From Streptomyces sp. NBC_01244 (GTDB lineage Bacteria; Actinomycetota; Actinomycetes; Streptomycetales; Streptomycetaceae): DNA of 64,000 nt. Below, in pieces: positions 10,620 through 18,725 of the stretch (positions are counted from its first letter, which is position 1; each line of letters starts with the position of its first letter). A program made the translations under genes and the position numbers. The DNA is taken from the NCBI RefSeq assembly GCF_035987325.1, contig NZ_CP108488.1, forward strand, positions 1,674,001 to 1,738,000, written 5' to 3'. The notes beneath the pieces were generated by a model. The model ran no database searches. It saw nothing but the letters and a program-made list of their open reading frames with translations, and was not told where the DNA came from.

Positions 10620-10671
10620 ACTGCTGTGCTGTGGGCCGCGTTCAGTGGGTCGCCACGAGTTCGGCGCATTC

Positions 10672-10767
10672 TCAGTACGGCAGCACGCGCCCCGACGGCG
10701 TGCGCAGGTCGAGGGGCAGGGGGCGGTGCGGCCGTGGCCGGGGTGCCGAGATCTGGATCCGAGGCAT
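10672..10767 (-). CDS. Possible small Pro/Arg-rich peptide gene with in-frame TGA
   Basis: An ATG at 10767 follows AGGTGATCC and opens 31 codons beginning MPRIQISAPRPRPHRP and ending TPSGRVLPY, then TGA. The frame continues for nine more codons (ECAELVATH) to a second TGA at 10642-10644, as if the first TGA interrupted a 41-residue protein. Support comes from position: a palindromic box lies 100 bases upstream (10867-10882), and a hairpin lies 22 bases beyond the second stop. No family is recognised with certainty. It may be a real short protein, a gene with a nonsense mutation, or chance. Confidence 0.35.
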   Translation of the reverse strand: MPRIQISAPRPRPHRPLPLDLRTPSGRVLPY

Positions 10768-10866
10768 GGTGGATCACCTCTTCGGGAGCGAGACCCGGAA
10801 CAGGTCCGCACTCCAGAATCACCCGGTGGGAAGATCGCTTGGCAGGGCAAGACAGGGACAGAGGAG

Positions 10867-10882
10867 GGGGCCGACCGGCCCC
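10867..10882. promoter_or_regulatory. Palindromic operator GGGGCCGACCGGCCCC
   Basis: This is identical to 1553-1568. It lies beyond the 3' end of the alcohol dehydrogenase, so it cannot serve that gene. Its only plausible target is the small minus-strand frame at 10672-10767. Confidence 0.5.
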
Positions 10883-10900
10883 AGCGTCAGACCGGGGCCG

Positions 10901-11989
10901 TCACGCCTTCTGGACGCGCGACGGGTTCGATACGGCCAGGTCGTCGTGGCGCGGCCCGCCCAGCACGACCTTCAGCGCGCCCGTCCCACCGGCACGGGAG
11001 AACACCTCGTACGCCTCTTCCATCTGTCCCAGCTCGAAACGATGGGTGATCAGCGACGAGGTCGGCAGCCGGCCGGCCGCCAGCATGCGCAGCAGCATCG
11101 GCGTGGAGGAGGTGTCCACGAGGCCGGTGGTGATGGTGACGTCCTTGATCCACAGGTCTTCGAGGTGCAGGGTCGCCGGCTTGCCGTGGACGCCGATGTT
11201 CGCGACCCGGCCGCCGGGGCGGACCATGCGGGTGCACATCTCGAAGGTCTCGGGCACGCCCACGGCCTCCATTACCACGTCCGCGCCGAGACCGTCGGTC
11301 AGGTCGCCCACGAGCATCTCCGGTTCCTCGGCGGCGTTCACGACCGCGTCCGCCCCCAGCTCGCGCGCCGCCGCCAGCCGGGACGGCGCGAGATCGACGG
11401 CGATGACGCGTGCCGGCGAGTACAACCGTGCCGTGGCGATGGCCGCGAGTCCTACGGGGCCGGCGCCGACCACGACGACGGTGTCCCCGGGCCGCACGTT
11501 GCCGTTCAGCACCCCCACCTCGTAGGCGGTGGGGAAGATGTCCGCGAGCAGGACGGCATCGGCGCTGTCGACCGTGCTCGGCAGCGGATGCACGGAAAGG
11601 TCGGCGAACGGCACGCGGACGTACTCGGCCTGCGTGCCGTCGATGGTGTGCCCCAGCACCCAGCCGCCGCCCCCGCGGCACTGCCCGTAGCGGCTCTCGC
11701 GGCAGAACCGGCACCGGCCGCACGAGGAGATGCAGGAGACCAGGACCCGGTCGCCGGGGCGCACCGAACGGACGTCACCGCCGATCTCCACCACCGTTCC
11801 CACGGCCTCGTGCCCGAGCACCCGGCCGGGAACCACCTCCGGCAGGTCACCCTTGACGATGTGCAGATCCGTACCGCAGATGGTCACGGCATCGACGCGC
11901 ACGATCACGTCGGACGGATCCTTGATGCCCGGATCCGGCACCTCCTGCCACGCGGTGCGCCCCGGTCCCTGGAAAACAAGTGCCTTCAT
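10901..11989 (-). CDS. Zinc-dependent alcohol dehydrogenase (MDR superfamily)
   Basis: The 362-residue protein shows catalytic zinc ligands Cys38 (TICGTDLH) and His60-Glu61 (GHEAVG), a four-cysteine structural zinc lobe (Cys90, 93, 96, 104 in SSCGRCRFCRESRYGQC) and a Rossmann motif VVVVGAGPVGLAAIA. It is an MDR enzyme that interconverts an alcohol and an aldehyde or ketone with NAD(P); the substrate is unknown. Similar dehydrogenases occur in the OsdR-type island of S. coelicolor (recalled), and fermentative NADH reoxidation under hypoxia would fit. The ATG at 11989 follows GAGAGGTGG. Two palindromic boxes at 12065-12101 lie between it and the divergent CBS-BON gene. Confidence 0.92.
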   Translation of the reverse strand: MKALVFQGPGRTAWQEVPDPGIKDPSDVIVRVDAVTICGTDLHIVKGDLPEVVPGRVLGHEAVGTVVEIGGDVRSVRPGDRVLVSCISSCGRCRFCRESRYGQCRGGGGWVLGHTIDGTQAEYVRVPFADLSVHPLPSTVDSADAVLLADIFPTAYEVGVLNGNVRPGDTVVVVGAGPVGLAAIATARLYSPARVIAVDLAPSRLAAARELGADAVVNAAEEPEMLVGDLTDGLGADVVMEAVGVPETFEMCTRMVRPGGRVANIGVHGKPATLHLEDLWIKDVTITTGLVDTSSTPMLLRMLAAGRLPTSSLITHRFELGQMEEAYEVFSRAGGTGALKVVLGGPRHDDLAVSNPSRVQKA

Positions 11990-12064
11990 GACGCCACCTC
12001 TCCATGTATCCCGTGCTCCGGCAAAGGTCACCTCAGGCTGTCCCCGCCGCCCGGTTCCCGGACA

Positions 12065-12101
12065 GGGCCGGACGGTCCCGCACCGGGGCCCGACAGGCCC
12101 C
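12065..12101. promoter_or_regulatory. Double palindromic operator between divergent adh and CBS-BON genes
   Basis: GGGCCGGACGGTCCC at 12065-12079 is identical to 804-818. GGGGCCCGACAGGCCCC at 12085-12101 is the exact reverse complement of 824-840. The pair lies 76 bases from the adh start and 121 bases from the CBS-BON start and could control both. Confidence 0.6.
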
Positions 12102-12221
12102 TCCGGCCCGTGGCGTGGACGTGTGATGGTGGATGGCGGGGTCTCCTTCACCGGGAGACGGCCGCCGATCTCCGGGACGGCCCCGGGAACCCTTCGCCTT
12201 CTCATTGAGGACCACCCCGCC

Positions 12222-12893
12222 ATGACCTCCAGTCCACGTCTCGTCCGCGACGTGATGACGAGAACCGTCGTCAGCGTCACGCCCCTCGCCGAGTTCAAGG
12301 AGATCGTCGCCGTCATGAACCATTGGCGAGTGACGGCCGTACCGGTCGTTGAAGGCGAGGGCGCGAGCAGAGTCATCGGTGTGGTCTCGGAAGCCGATCT
12401 CCTTCCGAAGGAGGAGTTCCGCGACCATGACCCCGGTCTCATCGAGCAGATGCGGCGGCTGGGTGACACGCTGAAGGCCGGCTCCACACTGGCCAAGGAC
12501 CTGATGACGACCCCCGCCGTCACCGTTCGGCCTGACACCACCCTGGCCCAGGCGGCCCGGCTCATGGCGGAGCGGCACATCAAACGACTGCTGGTCGTCG
12601 ACCCGGCCGGCACCCTCCAGGGCGTCATCAGCCGCGCCGATCTGCTCAAGGTGTTCCTGCGCCCGGACAGTGAACTCGCGGACGAGATACGGCGCGAGGT
12701 GGTCGGCCGACTGTTCCCCCTCGCACAGCACAGGGTGCGGGTCGACGTCCACCACGGCGTGGTCACCCTCTCCGGCGGCATCCTCGACGCATCACTCATT
12801 CCGGTGGCAGCACGTCTCGCACGCGCCGTGGAGGGCGTGGTCGACGTCAACTGCGCCCTGACCACATCAGCCGCGCAGACGGCCGGAGCGTAG
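12222..12893 (+). CDS. CBS-pair and BON domain protein (second copy)
   Basis: The 223-residue protein is a paralogue of the one at 8913-9542. CBS1 is at about 8-65 (VRDVMTRTVVSVTPLAEFKE...IGVVSEADLL), CBS2 at about 90-145 (AKDLMTTPAVTVRPDTTLAQAA...LQGVISRADLLKVF), and a BON domain lies at the C-terminus (VRVDVHHGVVTLSGGILDAS...GVVDVNCAL). Unlike the first copy, it has a roughly 25-residue insertion between the CBS motifs (KEEFRDHDPGLIEQMRRLG). The ATG at 12222 has GAGGA at a good distance. An adenine-nucleotide sensing role is inferred from the fold. Confidence 0.9.
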   Translation: MTSSPRLVRDVMTRTVVSVTPLAEFKEIVAVMNHWRVTAVPVVEGEGASRVIGVVSEADLLPKEEFRDHDPGLIEQMRRLGDTLKAGSTLAKDLMTTPAVTVRPDTTLAQAARLMAERHIKRLLVVDPAGTLQGVISRADLLKVFLRPDSELADEIRREVVGRLFPLAQHRVRVDVHHGVVTLSGGILDASLIPVAARLARAVEGVVDVNCALTTSAAQTAGA

Positions 12894-13063
12894 AGCCTCC
12901 GCCTCAACGGAAACACCTGGTCAGAACCCCTTCTGATCTCCGCACCGGAGTAAGATGGAGCTACCGGGAGTATTTCGCGCATCGGATGCAACTCAGGTGT
13001 CGTTTCCGGCGATCAATACGCTGGGCCGTCGAACTGCGGGCGGCCCGGGGACAGGTCTCCACC

Positions 13064-13654
13064 ATGACCGTCATCCTGGAACGCACCGCACCTGCCACGC
13101 CATCCGCGCCAGCCGCTGCCGCGCCTCCTCGCCCCGCTCGCCTCGTGCTCACGCCGAAGACTGCCCTCGCCGGGCAGCTGGACGGCGCCTGGTGGCCCCG
13201 CTCCCGCGACCTCGCAGCCGAACTCCCCGTTCTCGTCGCCGCCTTGGCCGAGCCCTGGGGGCGCATCACCCGCGTCACCGTGAACCCCACCCGATGGCCC
13301 GTCATCCCGCACAAGGTCCCCGTCGCCGGGCACGCCGTGCACGTAGGCTGGTTCACCGAACAGGACCCCGACAAGCTGATCCTGTTCTCCTACACCGTCG
13401 GCCGCTGGGACCTCCTCGTCGTCCCGCCCCAGACCGCACCCGCCGCCGCGGCCCGGCTGATGGCCGCCGCCGCCGTCCCCGGCAGCGTCCTGACCGCCCG
13501 CGCATTGATCGCCGCCGAAGCCGTCATCGGCCGAATTCCCGACCTCCGGAACCGCGAAGACGCCTGGGAGGGCGAAGGCGGGGCGCGCGCATCCGACATC
13601 GGCTCCCTCGCCAGGCTGCCGGTCGGGCCGCTGTCCGCCGGCGCTTGGTGGTGA
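13064..13654 (+). CDS. DUF5994 family protein
   Basis: The 196-residue soluble protein has the hallmarks of DUF5994: LDGAWWPRSRDLAAELPVL, a WGRITRVTVNPTRWPVIP block and the SYTVGRWDLLVVPPQTA strand, then an Ala-rich C-terminal part. The family is common in Streptomyces, is often found near stress genes and has no known function. The ATG at 13064 gives the conserved length. The C-terminal 40 residues (EDAWEGEGGARASD onward) look divergent. No palindromic box of the island type was found in its upstream gap. Confidence 0.8.
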   Translation: MTVILERTAPATPSAPAAAAPPRPARLVLTPKTALAGQLDGAWWPRSRDLAAELPVLVAALAEPWGRITRVTVNPTRWPVIPHKVPVAGHAVHVGWFTEQDPDKLILFSYTVGRWDLLVVPPQTAPAAAARLMAAAAVPGSVLTARALIAAEAVIGRIPDLRNREDAWEGEGGARASDIGSLARLPVGPLSAGAWW

Positions 13655-13933
13655 GCCTCGTCCGCAGGATGTCGTCGTTGCGGCAGCAGGAGACGAAGCG
13701 TCGAGGCCTCGGGCGGCGCCGGTGGTACGGGAGGCCGTGGTGGGGCGAGCCCGGCAGGCACGTCCGGGTACGGCAAGGGCGGTGACGCCGGGAACAGAGG
13801 TACGGGCGGTGCGGGCGGCAGAGGTGGCCAATCCGCGGACTCTGACGGAGCTTGGGGGCGGCGCAGCGGCAACGTCCGCGTTCTGCTCAGGTCCTCCCCG
13901 GTATCAGAGGTTTTCAGGACTAGCCTTCGCACC

Positions 13934-14764
13934 ATGCTGAGCATTGCCGACACCCGGACCGGCCGCTTCGTGGAGATTCCCTCCGGGCGCCGCCACCTGC
14001 TGCGCATCTGTGTCCACCTGCCGGCCATCGGCATCCGGGTCGGCACAGTGGACCTGCGGGCGCCCCTGGTCGGTGACGTGCTGGCGCGTACCGCGGAGCT
14101 GCGTGGTCTGCAGGCCCTCACGGTTCTCATCACACCGGACATGCCGCATGAGCAAGGCCAGTCGCTCGATCGCGCCATGGCCGTTCTCGGCATCCATCCG
14201 CCCGCCACCGTCGGTGCACACGAGGTGACCGCGACACTGTGCGCTGCTGCCGACGTGCACCTTCTCGCGCACGGCGCTGCCACTCAGGACGGGGTCGGCG
14301 GGGTCCGGGTCGACGTGGGCCAGGTCAGCCCGGCACCCCCGGACGGGGACATGCCGGACGGAGCCGCTCTCCTCACCTCGGGTCTTCTGGACGAGTTCGC
14401 CCCGGCGGGGACCGATCCGCTGGCTGTGAGGATGCTGTTGCTCGGGCACGCCCACCGCACTCCGGTCACGGTCACCGGCGCAGGGCTCACCGAGGCCCGG
14501 CTGACGCTGCGACGCTGGCGGCAGCAGGTGGCCGACTGGGCGCAGGAGCCCTCCAGGCCGATCCCCGCCGACGTGCTGCGACAGGCACAGGCCGCGCTCG
14601 CCGACAATCTCGGCGTCCCTGTAGTCCTGGACATGCTGCGCAGCGTGGCCGGGCGCGCCGATGTGCCGGCCGGTGCCAAATTCGAGACGTTCGCCTTCCT
14701 CGACCGGATCCTCGGGCTGGACCTCGCGCGGGAGGTGGGGCACCAGCACCCGGCGAAGCCATGA
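13934..14764 (+). CDS. Degenerate MshC/cysteinyl-tRNA synthetase-like protein
   Basis: The 276-residue protein resembles class Ia synthetases of the CysRS/MshC type but is much shorter than the usual 400-460. The N-terminal strand LRICVHLPAIGIRVGTVDLRA is placed where CysRS has the cysteine-binding CGPT...HIGH region, yet neither the zinc Cys nor HxGH is present. The segment TDPLAVRMLLLGHAHRTPV aligns with the MshC/CysRS block before the anticodon-side helices (DPMAIRLALLAHHYRS-like), and the KMSKS loop is missing. The C-terminal part (QAALADNLGVPVVLDML) matches the helical bundle. It is probably catalytically dead; a binding or regulatory role is only a guess. Confidence 0.55.
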   Translation: MLSIADTRTGRFVEIPSGRRHLLRICVHLPAIGIRVGTVDLRAPLVGDVLARTAELRGLQALTVLITPDMPHEQGQSLDRAMAVLGIHPPATVGAHEVTATLCAAADVHLLAHGAATQDGVGGVRVDVGQVSPAPPDGDMPDGAALLTSGLLDEFAPAGTDPLAVRMLLLGHAHRTPVTVTGAGLTEARLTLRRWRQQVADWAQEPSRPIPADVLRQAQAALADNLGVPVVLDMLRSVAGRADVPAGAKFETFAFLDRILGLDLAREVGHQHPAKP

Positions 14765-14952
14765 CTCTGGCTGCGCGAGGCCGGCTGTGTTCCCGACCTC
14801 GTCATGTGTTCCTCCGCCCGGCGTGCCCGCCAGACGCGGACGGCTACGCCCTCGCCATCGCCCAGGTCCGACCCCACCCGCCCGCAGACGAGGCGCGTGT
14901 AATGACGGGCTCGACGTGACGAGCCGTGCCCGGTCATGCCGGGTTGGGCTGA

Positions 14953-15228
14953 TCAGGTGTGCAGGCGGCTGTTGGGGCCGTCATGGTCGCCCGCGCTCTC
15001 GTCGTTGAACCAGTAATCACCGGCGGCCAAGTACCGGAAGGAATGCGCGCCCTTGCTCGGCAGCTCGACCGTGACAGCCCGCTTCCCGTCCTTGCGGGGC
15101 CGCAGGGTGTGGGCACCGGGCTGCCAGCCGTTGAAGTCGCCCACCACGCTGACCGGGCCGGGTGGGGTGTCGGCGGGCAGGACGAAGGTGACCTCCGTGC
15201 GGTTCTTGCGCAGCGTGCGCTCCAGCAT
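14953..15228 (-). CDS. Isoamylase-early-set (CBM48/AMPK-like) glycogen-binding small protein
   Basis: The 91-residue protein is a single E-set/CBM48 domain. VSVVGDFNGWQPGAHTLRP carries the GDFNxW carbohydrate-binding motif, followed by SFRYLAAGDYWFNDESA. Free-standing CBM48 proteins of this size are common in actinomycetes and are usually annotated 'isoamylase early set domain-containing'. Binding to glycogen or maltodextrin is inferred from the family. It faces the CysRS-like gene convergently. Confidence 0.85.
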   Translation of the reverse strand: MLERTLRKNRTEVTFVLPADTPPGPVSVVGDFNGWQPGAHTLRPRKDGKRAVTVELPSKGAHSFRYLAAGDYWFNDESAGDHDGPNSRLHT

Positions 15229-15369
15229 GGTGCGGGCTCCTGACAGCAGGTGGGGTGGGGATCGTGCCCATCCTCGGACCTGAAGGGATGGCCCGCCTTC
15301 CGACGCCGCGACATCGAGGGACGGGCGTCACCCGTGTGCCTCGCTTCGTCGTCGACATGATGCAGAGCG

Positions 15370-15390
15370 TCACGCTGCGTGTCAGCGTGA
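15370..15390. promoter_or_regulatory. Palindrome TCACGCTG-cgtgt-CAGCGTGA
   Basis: A perfect inverted repeat with 8-bp arms lies 45 bases before the small hydrophilic gene at 15435 and 140 bases upstream of the divergent CBM48 gene. It differs from the GGGrCCG boxes, so it may bind another regulator. Confidence 0.35.
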
Positions 15391-15434
15391 TTCGAGAGGA
15401 ATCCGTACCCCACGCATCAAGAGGAGTCGCCGTC

Positions 15435-15647
15435 ATGGGCGGTACGCAGGACAAGCATCAGGAGCCGGGCAAGGGCCGTGAGGCGCAGGAGCACCGTCGC
15501 CCCGGAGACCCTGCGCAGCCCCAGCCGGGCAAGCCGTCCCGCGAGCAGGGCCAGAAGCCGGTCCGGAAGCCGGGCGAGGAAGAGGCTACACGTCGTCGCG
15601 AGGACGACCTGCTGCGCGAAGAGGACCTGCACGACGAGACGTTCTGA
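15435..15647 (+). CDS. Small, highly charged hypothetical protein
   Basis: The 70-residue protein is almost entirely hydrophilic (Gln, Pro, Lys, Arg, Glu), starting MGGTQDKHQEPGKGREAQ and ending with an acidic tail (REEDLHDETF). It has no hydrophobic core and is probably intrinsically disordered. A GAGGAG site lies 9 bases before the ATG, a palindrome lies upstream and a perfect 13-bp terminator follows the stop, so it is very likely a real gene. The composition recalls small stress or desiccation proteins, but no family is claimed. Confidence 0.7.
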   Translation: MGGTQDKHQEPGKGREAQEHRRPGDPAQPQPGKPSREQGQKPVRKPGEEEATRRREDDLLREEDLHDETF

Positions 15648-15673
15648 CCAGAGCACTACTCGTCCCCGTACGC

Positions 15674-15711
15674 AGAGCCCGGCCGGTCCACCGTCACCCC
15701 GGCCGGGCTCT
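15674..15711 (+). terminator. Strong hairpin terminator
   Basis: AGAGCCCGGCCGG (15674-15686) and CCGGCCGGGCTCT (15699-15711) form a perfect 13-bp stem with a 12-base loop, 27 bases after the small charged gene. Confidence 0.8.
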
Positions 15712-16179
15712 GTCACGTCGCGCCCGATGCCGACCTTGAGGCCCGCAGCTGCACACGCCGTCGACGCCACGGCAGGCCTGCGCTGTCCGGGAATCCACCA
15801 GCGGAGGGCGGATCTACCCCTGGAGACAGAGGCCTTGCCTCGTTCCGAGAGATCGAAGGAGATGATGATCGTCGTCGGCAGGGTGCAGACCGCGCGAGTG
15901 GTGTTGTCGTAGGTGCGCGTGCCTCCGCCGACCGCTATCCCACTTCTAAACGTGAACATGGTGCCTGACCTGCGCAAAAGCCCGGTCAGGCCCCATGCCC
16001 TGATCTCGGAACAGCTACGAAGTCGCGTGATTCCAGAGTTCACTTGCGGGTGCTCCGTCGCTGGTGAGGCTGAACGCTACTGACGAGGGCCCTGCGGCGC
16101 AGGCTCAGCCGCATGTGCGAAGGGAGAGGCAGAAGCACGCCGAGATTCATGCAGACCACGTGAGCCGCCGGCCCGTGGA
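15712..16179. other. Non-coding stretch before a decayed dehydrogenase
   Basis: No frame with convincing coding character was found on either strand in these 468 bases. The only long frame (minus strand) has no recognisable motif and poor composition. The stretch may be decayed sequence linked to the pseudogenes that follow. Confidence 0.4.
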
Positions 16180-16746
16180 ATCAGCTATGCCGGCGGTTGG
16201 GCCGAGTACACCATGACCCGCCACCAGTCACTCGTCCCCATCCCGGACACCCTGCCCTTCGAGCAGGCGGCGATCATCCCGGACGGTGCAGATCGCCCGC
16301 CTCGCCGGGGCAGTGCCGATCATCGCCTTCGACCCGGTGCCGGCGGCCCGCAGCCGAGCCCTGAGTATGGGCGGGGACCTGGCCTTCGACCCTGCCGACG
16401 CCGACGTCCCGGCCCGGGTCCACGGGGCCACGGGGCCACGGGGCCACGGGCGGATTCGGCCTGGATCTGGCGATCGACCTCGTCGGCCATCCGAGCTTAC
16501 GCAGCAGCGCCGCCGACCTTCTGGCGCCGCACGGGCGGCTCGTCCTGATCGGCATGGGCTCGCAGCCCATCACCATCCCCGACGAGACCGCTTCAACGCA
16601 CTGCAACACAGCGTTCACGGCGCCTGGGGCTCCGAACCCCGGGATCTCCACCTGCCCGTCAAGCTCGCGGCAGCAAAACGACTCGACCTGCCGGGGCCGG
16701 TCAGCGACGTCCTCCCTCTGAGCCGGGTAGAGGACGCGGTCAGGCG
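16180..16746 (+). pseudogene. Zinc-type alcohol dehydrogenase remnant (deletions and frameshifts)
   Basis: The fragments appear in order: YAGGWAEYTMTRHQSLVPIP and FEQAAIIPDG (end of the catalytic domain), then, after loss of the first Rossmann segment, VQIARLAGAVPIIAFDP in a second frame, GFGLDLAIDLVGHPSLR to IGMGSQPITIPDET in a third, and FNALQHSVHGAWGSEPRDL to VSDVLPLSRVEDAVRR back in the second. The N-terminal zinc ligands are gone. The first frame change coincides with an 8-bp tandem repeat (16421-16450). The 3' end abuts the convergent membrane protein gene. Confidence 0.75.
16421..16450. repeat. 8-bp tandem repeat CACGGGGC, 3.75 copies
   Basis: The units lie at 16421-16428, 16429-16436, 16437-16444 and a partial unit to 16450. 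Eight is not a multiple of three, so gain or loss of a copy by slippage shifts the frame of the dehydrogenase remnant exactly here. Confidence 0.85.
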
Positions 16747-17256
16747 TCAGTGGCCGGCGGCGGCCTTCACCACAGCGACGGCCGTGCCGATCGCCGCGTC
16801 GATCCCGCCGGCCAGCAGGGCGAACGCCGTCCCTCCGCCCATGCGGATCCCTCCGTAGCACCCCCATGCGAACAAGGTGGCGATGTTGACCCCGGCGGCC
16901 GTCACAAGGGCCGTGTCCAGGCCCATCACTCCCAGTGCCGAGACGCCGATCAGAACGAGCGGGCCCACCGCAGACAGCAGCAGTGGGCTGCCGACGAAGA
17001 GCATCGCGCGCAGTTCCCGTCCCCGGGCGAGAGCACCATGCATCACACGATGGGCCTGCTGATCGGCGACCAGCGCGGCCAGCCACAGACCCACCGAGGC
17101 GGTCAGGACCGTCGCCGCCGCACCGACGACCTCCACATGCCCGCTTCCCGCGAGCCCGATGACGACCGAGATCATGGTGATCGTCGCGTAGAGCCGTTCC
17201 TTGAGGTGGGCCGCGGCCGTCCGCGTGTCCACCGCGCCCGCCACACGTTCCGTCAC
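16747..17256 (-). CDS. Small integral membrane protein
   Basis: The 169-residue protein has about four hydrophobic segments: ATITMISVVIGLAG, TVLTASVGLWLAALVAD, LLLSAVGPLVLIGVSALGVMG and a Gly-rich C-terminal hairpin (TLFAWGCYGGIRMGGGTAFALLAGGIDAAIGTA). Similar uncharacterised membrane proteins are common in Streptomyces; a distant likeness to VIT-type proteins is possible but not claimed. The GTG at 17256 (VTERVAGAV) is chosen because upstream codons look non-coding, although no strong ribosome binding site is seen. It diverges from the frameshifted membrane gene at 17353. Confidence 0.65.
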   Translation of the reverse strand: MTERVAGAVDTRTAAAHLKERLYATITMISVVIGLAGSGHVEVVGAAATVLTASVGLWLAALVADQQAHRVMHGALARGRELRAMLFVGSPLLLSAVGPLVLIGVSALGVMGLDTALVTAAGVNIATLFAWGCYGGIRMGGGTAFALLAGGIDAAIGTAVAVVKAAAGH

Positions 17257-17352
17257 AGGGCCACCGTAAGGTTCAGCCCGGCCGCGCGCCCGGCACCGCA
17301 CCACCAGGACCCTCGGACTGCAGCCGAGGCGGTCCGGTGCCAGCATCGGATC

Positions 17353-17846
17353 ATGACGTCACAGCAGACGGGCGCCGGCCCTGGCCGGCGCAGACACGTA
17401 GTGCTCGGCGGCGGGACTCTGGTCGTCCTCGTGGCGGCCTACTTCGTCCTGGCCGCCACCATCCCCGCTGGTGGTCCCAACGGGTGGGCGCTGCGGTGGA
17501 CGGCCATCTGGGCACGGGGCTGATCCTCGGCCTGGTGTTCGACATCGCCTGCACACTGCTGCCCCTGATGGTGGCCTGGGTCGGTCTGAACAAGCGGCGG
17601 CCCTGGAAGGTCACGGCCGGCTGGCTCGCCCTGGCCGTCGCCCTCGCCCTCCCGAACCTGTGGACGCTGAGCGTGGTGGCGGGCGGCGGCAGCGCGTCGC
17701 ACGCCGGGCAGCGGGTCATGGACGTGGAGGCGCCGTGGTTCCGTGGCGCCACGTTGGCGGGCGCCATCACCTCCGTGGTGGCTTTCGCCGGGTTCCTGGT
17801 CTACACCCGGAAGCGCCGCGGCCGCCCTGCCAAGCGCGAGGGCTGA
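17353..17846 (+). pseudogene. Membrane protein gene with a frameshift
   Basis: The N-terminal part, from ATG 17353, reads MTSQQTGAGPGRRRH and a first membrane helix (LGGGTLVVLVAAYFVLAATIP). The frame then becomes meaningless, while the -1 frame continues as RWWSQRVGAAVDGHLGTGLI, further membrane helices and an MDVEAPWFRGATLAGAI block to the stop at 17846. A one-base deletion (or two-base insertion) near 17465-17475 explains it. As recalled, intact Streptomyces homologues run continuously through this junction. Function is unknown. The stop lies 3 bases before the next gene, so both belong to one transcript. Confidence 0.65.
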
Positions 17847-17849
17847 CCG

Positions 17850-18245
17850 ATGGGCGACTGGTACCAACGCCAGATCGTCGACCCGGGCAAGCAGCCGCTG
17901 CTCTTCCTCCTTCTGGGATTCCTCGGGGCGTTCCCGTTCATCCGGCTCAGTGTCCGGATGATCCGGGCGGGTCACCCCCGGCGGACTGCCAACGCCGGTT
18001 TCGCCCTGGTCGCACTCGGCAAGGGCAAGGCCTTCACCGGCCTGCTGGGGATCCTCGTACCGGTCTTCGCCGTGGTCGCTGCGCTACGGCTGGCCCGGCC
18101 CGGCTCCCCGTGGGCGCGTACCCACTACCCGGCCGGCGGCCGGAAGGCGGAACGGGCGCGGGTCCGGGAGGAGCGCGAGGGCTGGCAGCGCCACCTGCGC
18201 ATCAGGGTCTACGACGCCATCGCCGGAAAGCCCTCGGAACCCTAG
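17850..18245 (+). CDS. Membrane protein, probably internally deleted
   Basis: The 131-residue frame starts MGDWYQRQIVDPGKQPLLFL. Its beginning and end (LLGILVPVFAVVAALRLARPGSP then WARTHYP) resemble the two ends of a larger Streptomyces membrane-protein family of roughly 250-280 residues, which as recalled has a His-rich HIHH segment and several more helices in between. Here MIRAG is followed within a few residues by the C-terminal helix, suggesting an in-frame deletion of about 130 codons. It could still make a two-helix protein. It follows the frameshifted gene by 3 bases. Confidence 0.5.
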   Translation: MGDWYQRQIVDPGKQPLLFLLLGFLGAFPFIRLSVRMIRAGHPRRTANAGFALVALGKGKAFTGLLGILVPVFAVVAALRLARPGSPWARTHYPAGGRKAERARVREEREGWQRHLRIRVYDAIAGKPSEP

Positions 18246-18335
18246 CCTGCCCGGACGCCCGCCTCGGCGCCTCCCCCGTCGGGTCGGGTCGGCGACAGGG
18301 CGCCGGCAGGCTGAACTTCCGCCGCCCGGGATGTC

Positions 18336-18543
18336 CCGCGAGAGGACCCGGAGCTCAGCAACGACTTCCTCTACTTCGACGAGGACGAGCGCGGCTTCAC
18401 GTGCCCGGCGGGCGCGCACGCCCGGCGGATGAATCCACGAGACGCGCTCAAGAACGAGATCATCGACGATCACCCGGGGCGGCGAGTACTCCTTCATGCC
18501 GGGACTGCAAGCCCTGAACCGGCTCGCCGACCTCGACACCTGA
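18336..18543 (+). pseudogene. Dyp-type peroxidase remnant
   Basis: DPELSNDFLYFDEDERGF, CPAGAHARRMNPRDALKNEI and then, after a junction near 18475 and in another frame, RGGEYSFMPGLQALNRLADLDT and a stop. The GAHARRxNPR block is characteristic of dye-decolourising peroxidases and the last piece is their C-terminal end. The N-terminal half and the stretch between the two pieces, which includes the proximal His, are absent, so this is a deletion relic. Confidence 0.6.
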
Positions 18544-18725
18544 GCCGGGACGGCGCACCCATGGGGGTCGCGCGAAGGCCGCTGAGTTCAGGCGCCCGAG
18601 CACATTCACATGTCGTCCAATGCTCACGGAGAATTGACGCCGCATTCGGCACTGGCCAGGAACTCAACTCGCCTCAGTCAGAGGGGGGTTGTCATCAGGT
18701 CCGTGGAATCGGCTACGATCACGGC

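Noticed and set aside
10642..10674. Selenocysteine at the in-frame TGA of the small peptide
   Set aside because: No SECIS-like hairpin directly after the TGA, no Sec-dependent family recognised and no selA/B/C genes in the window.
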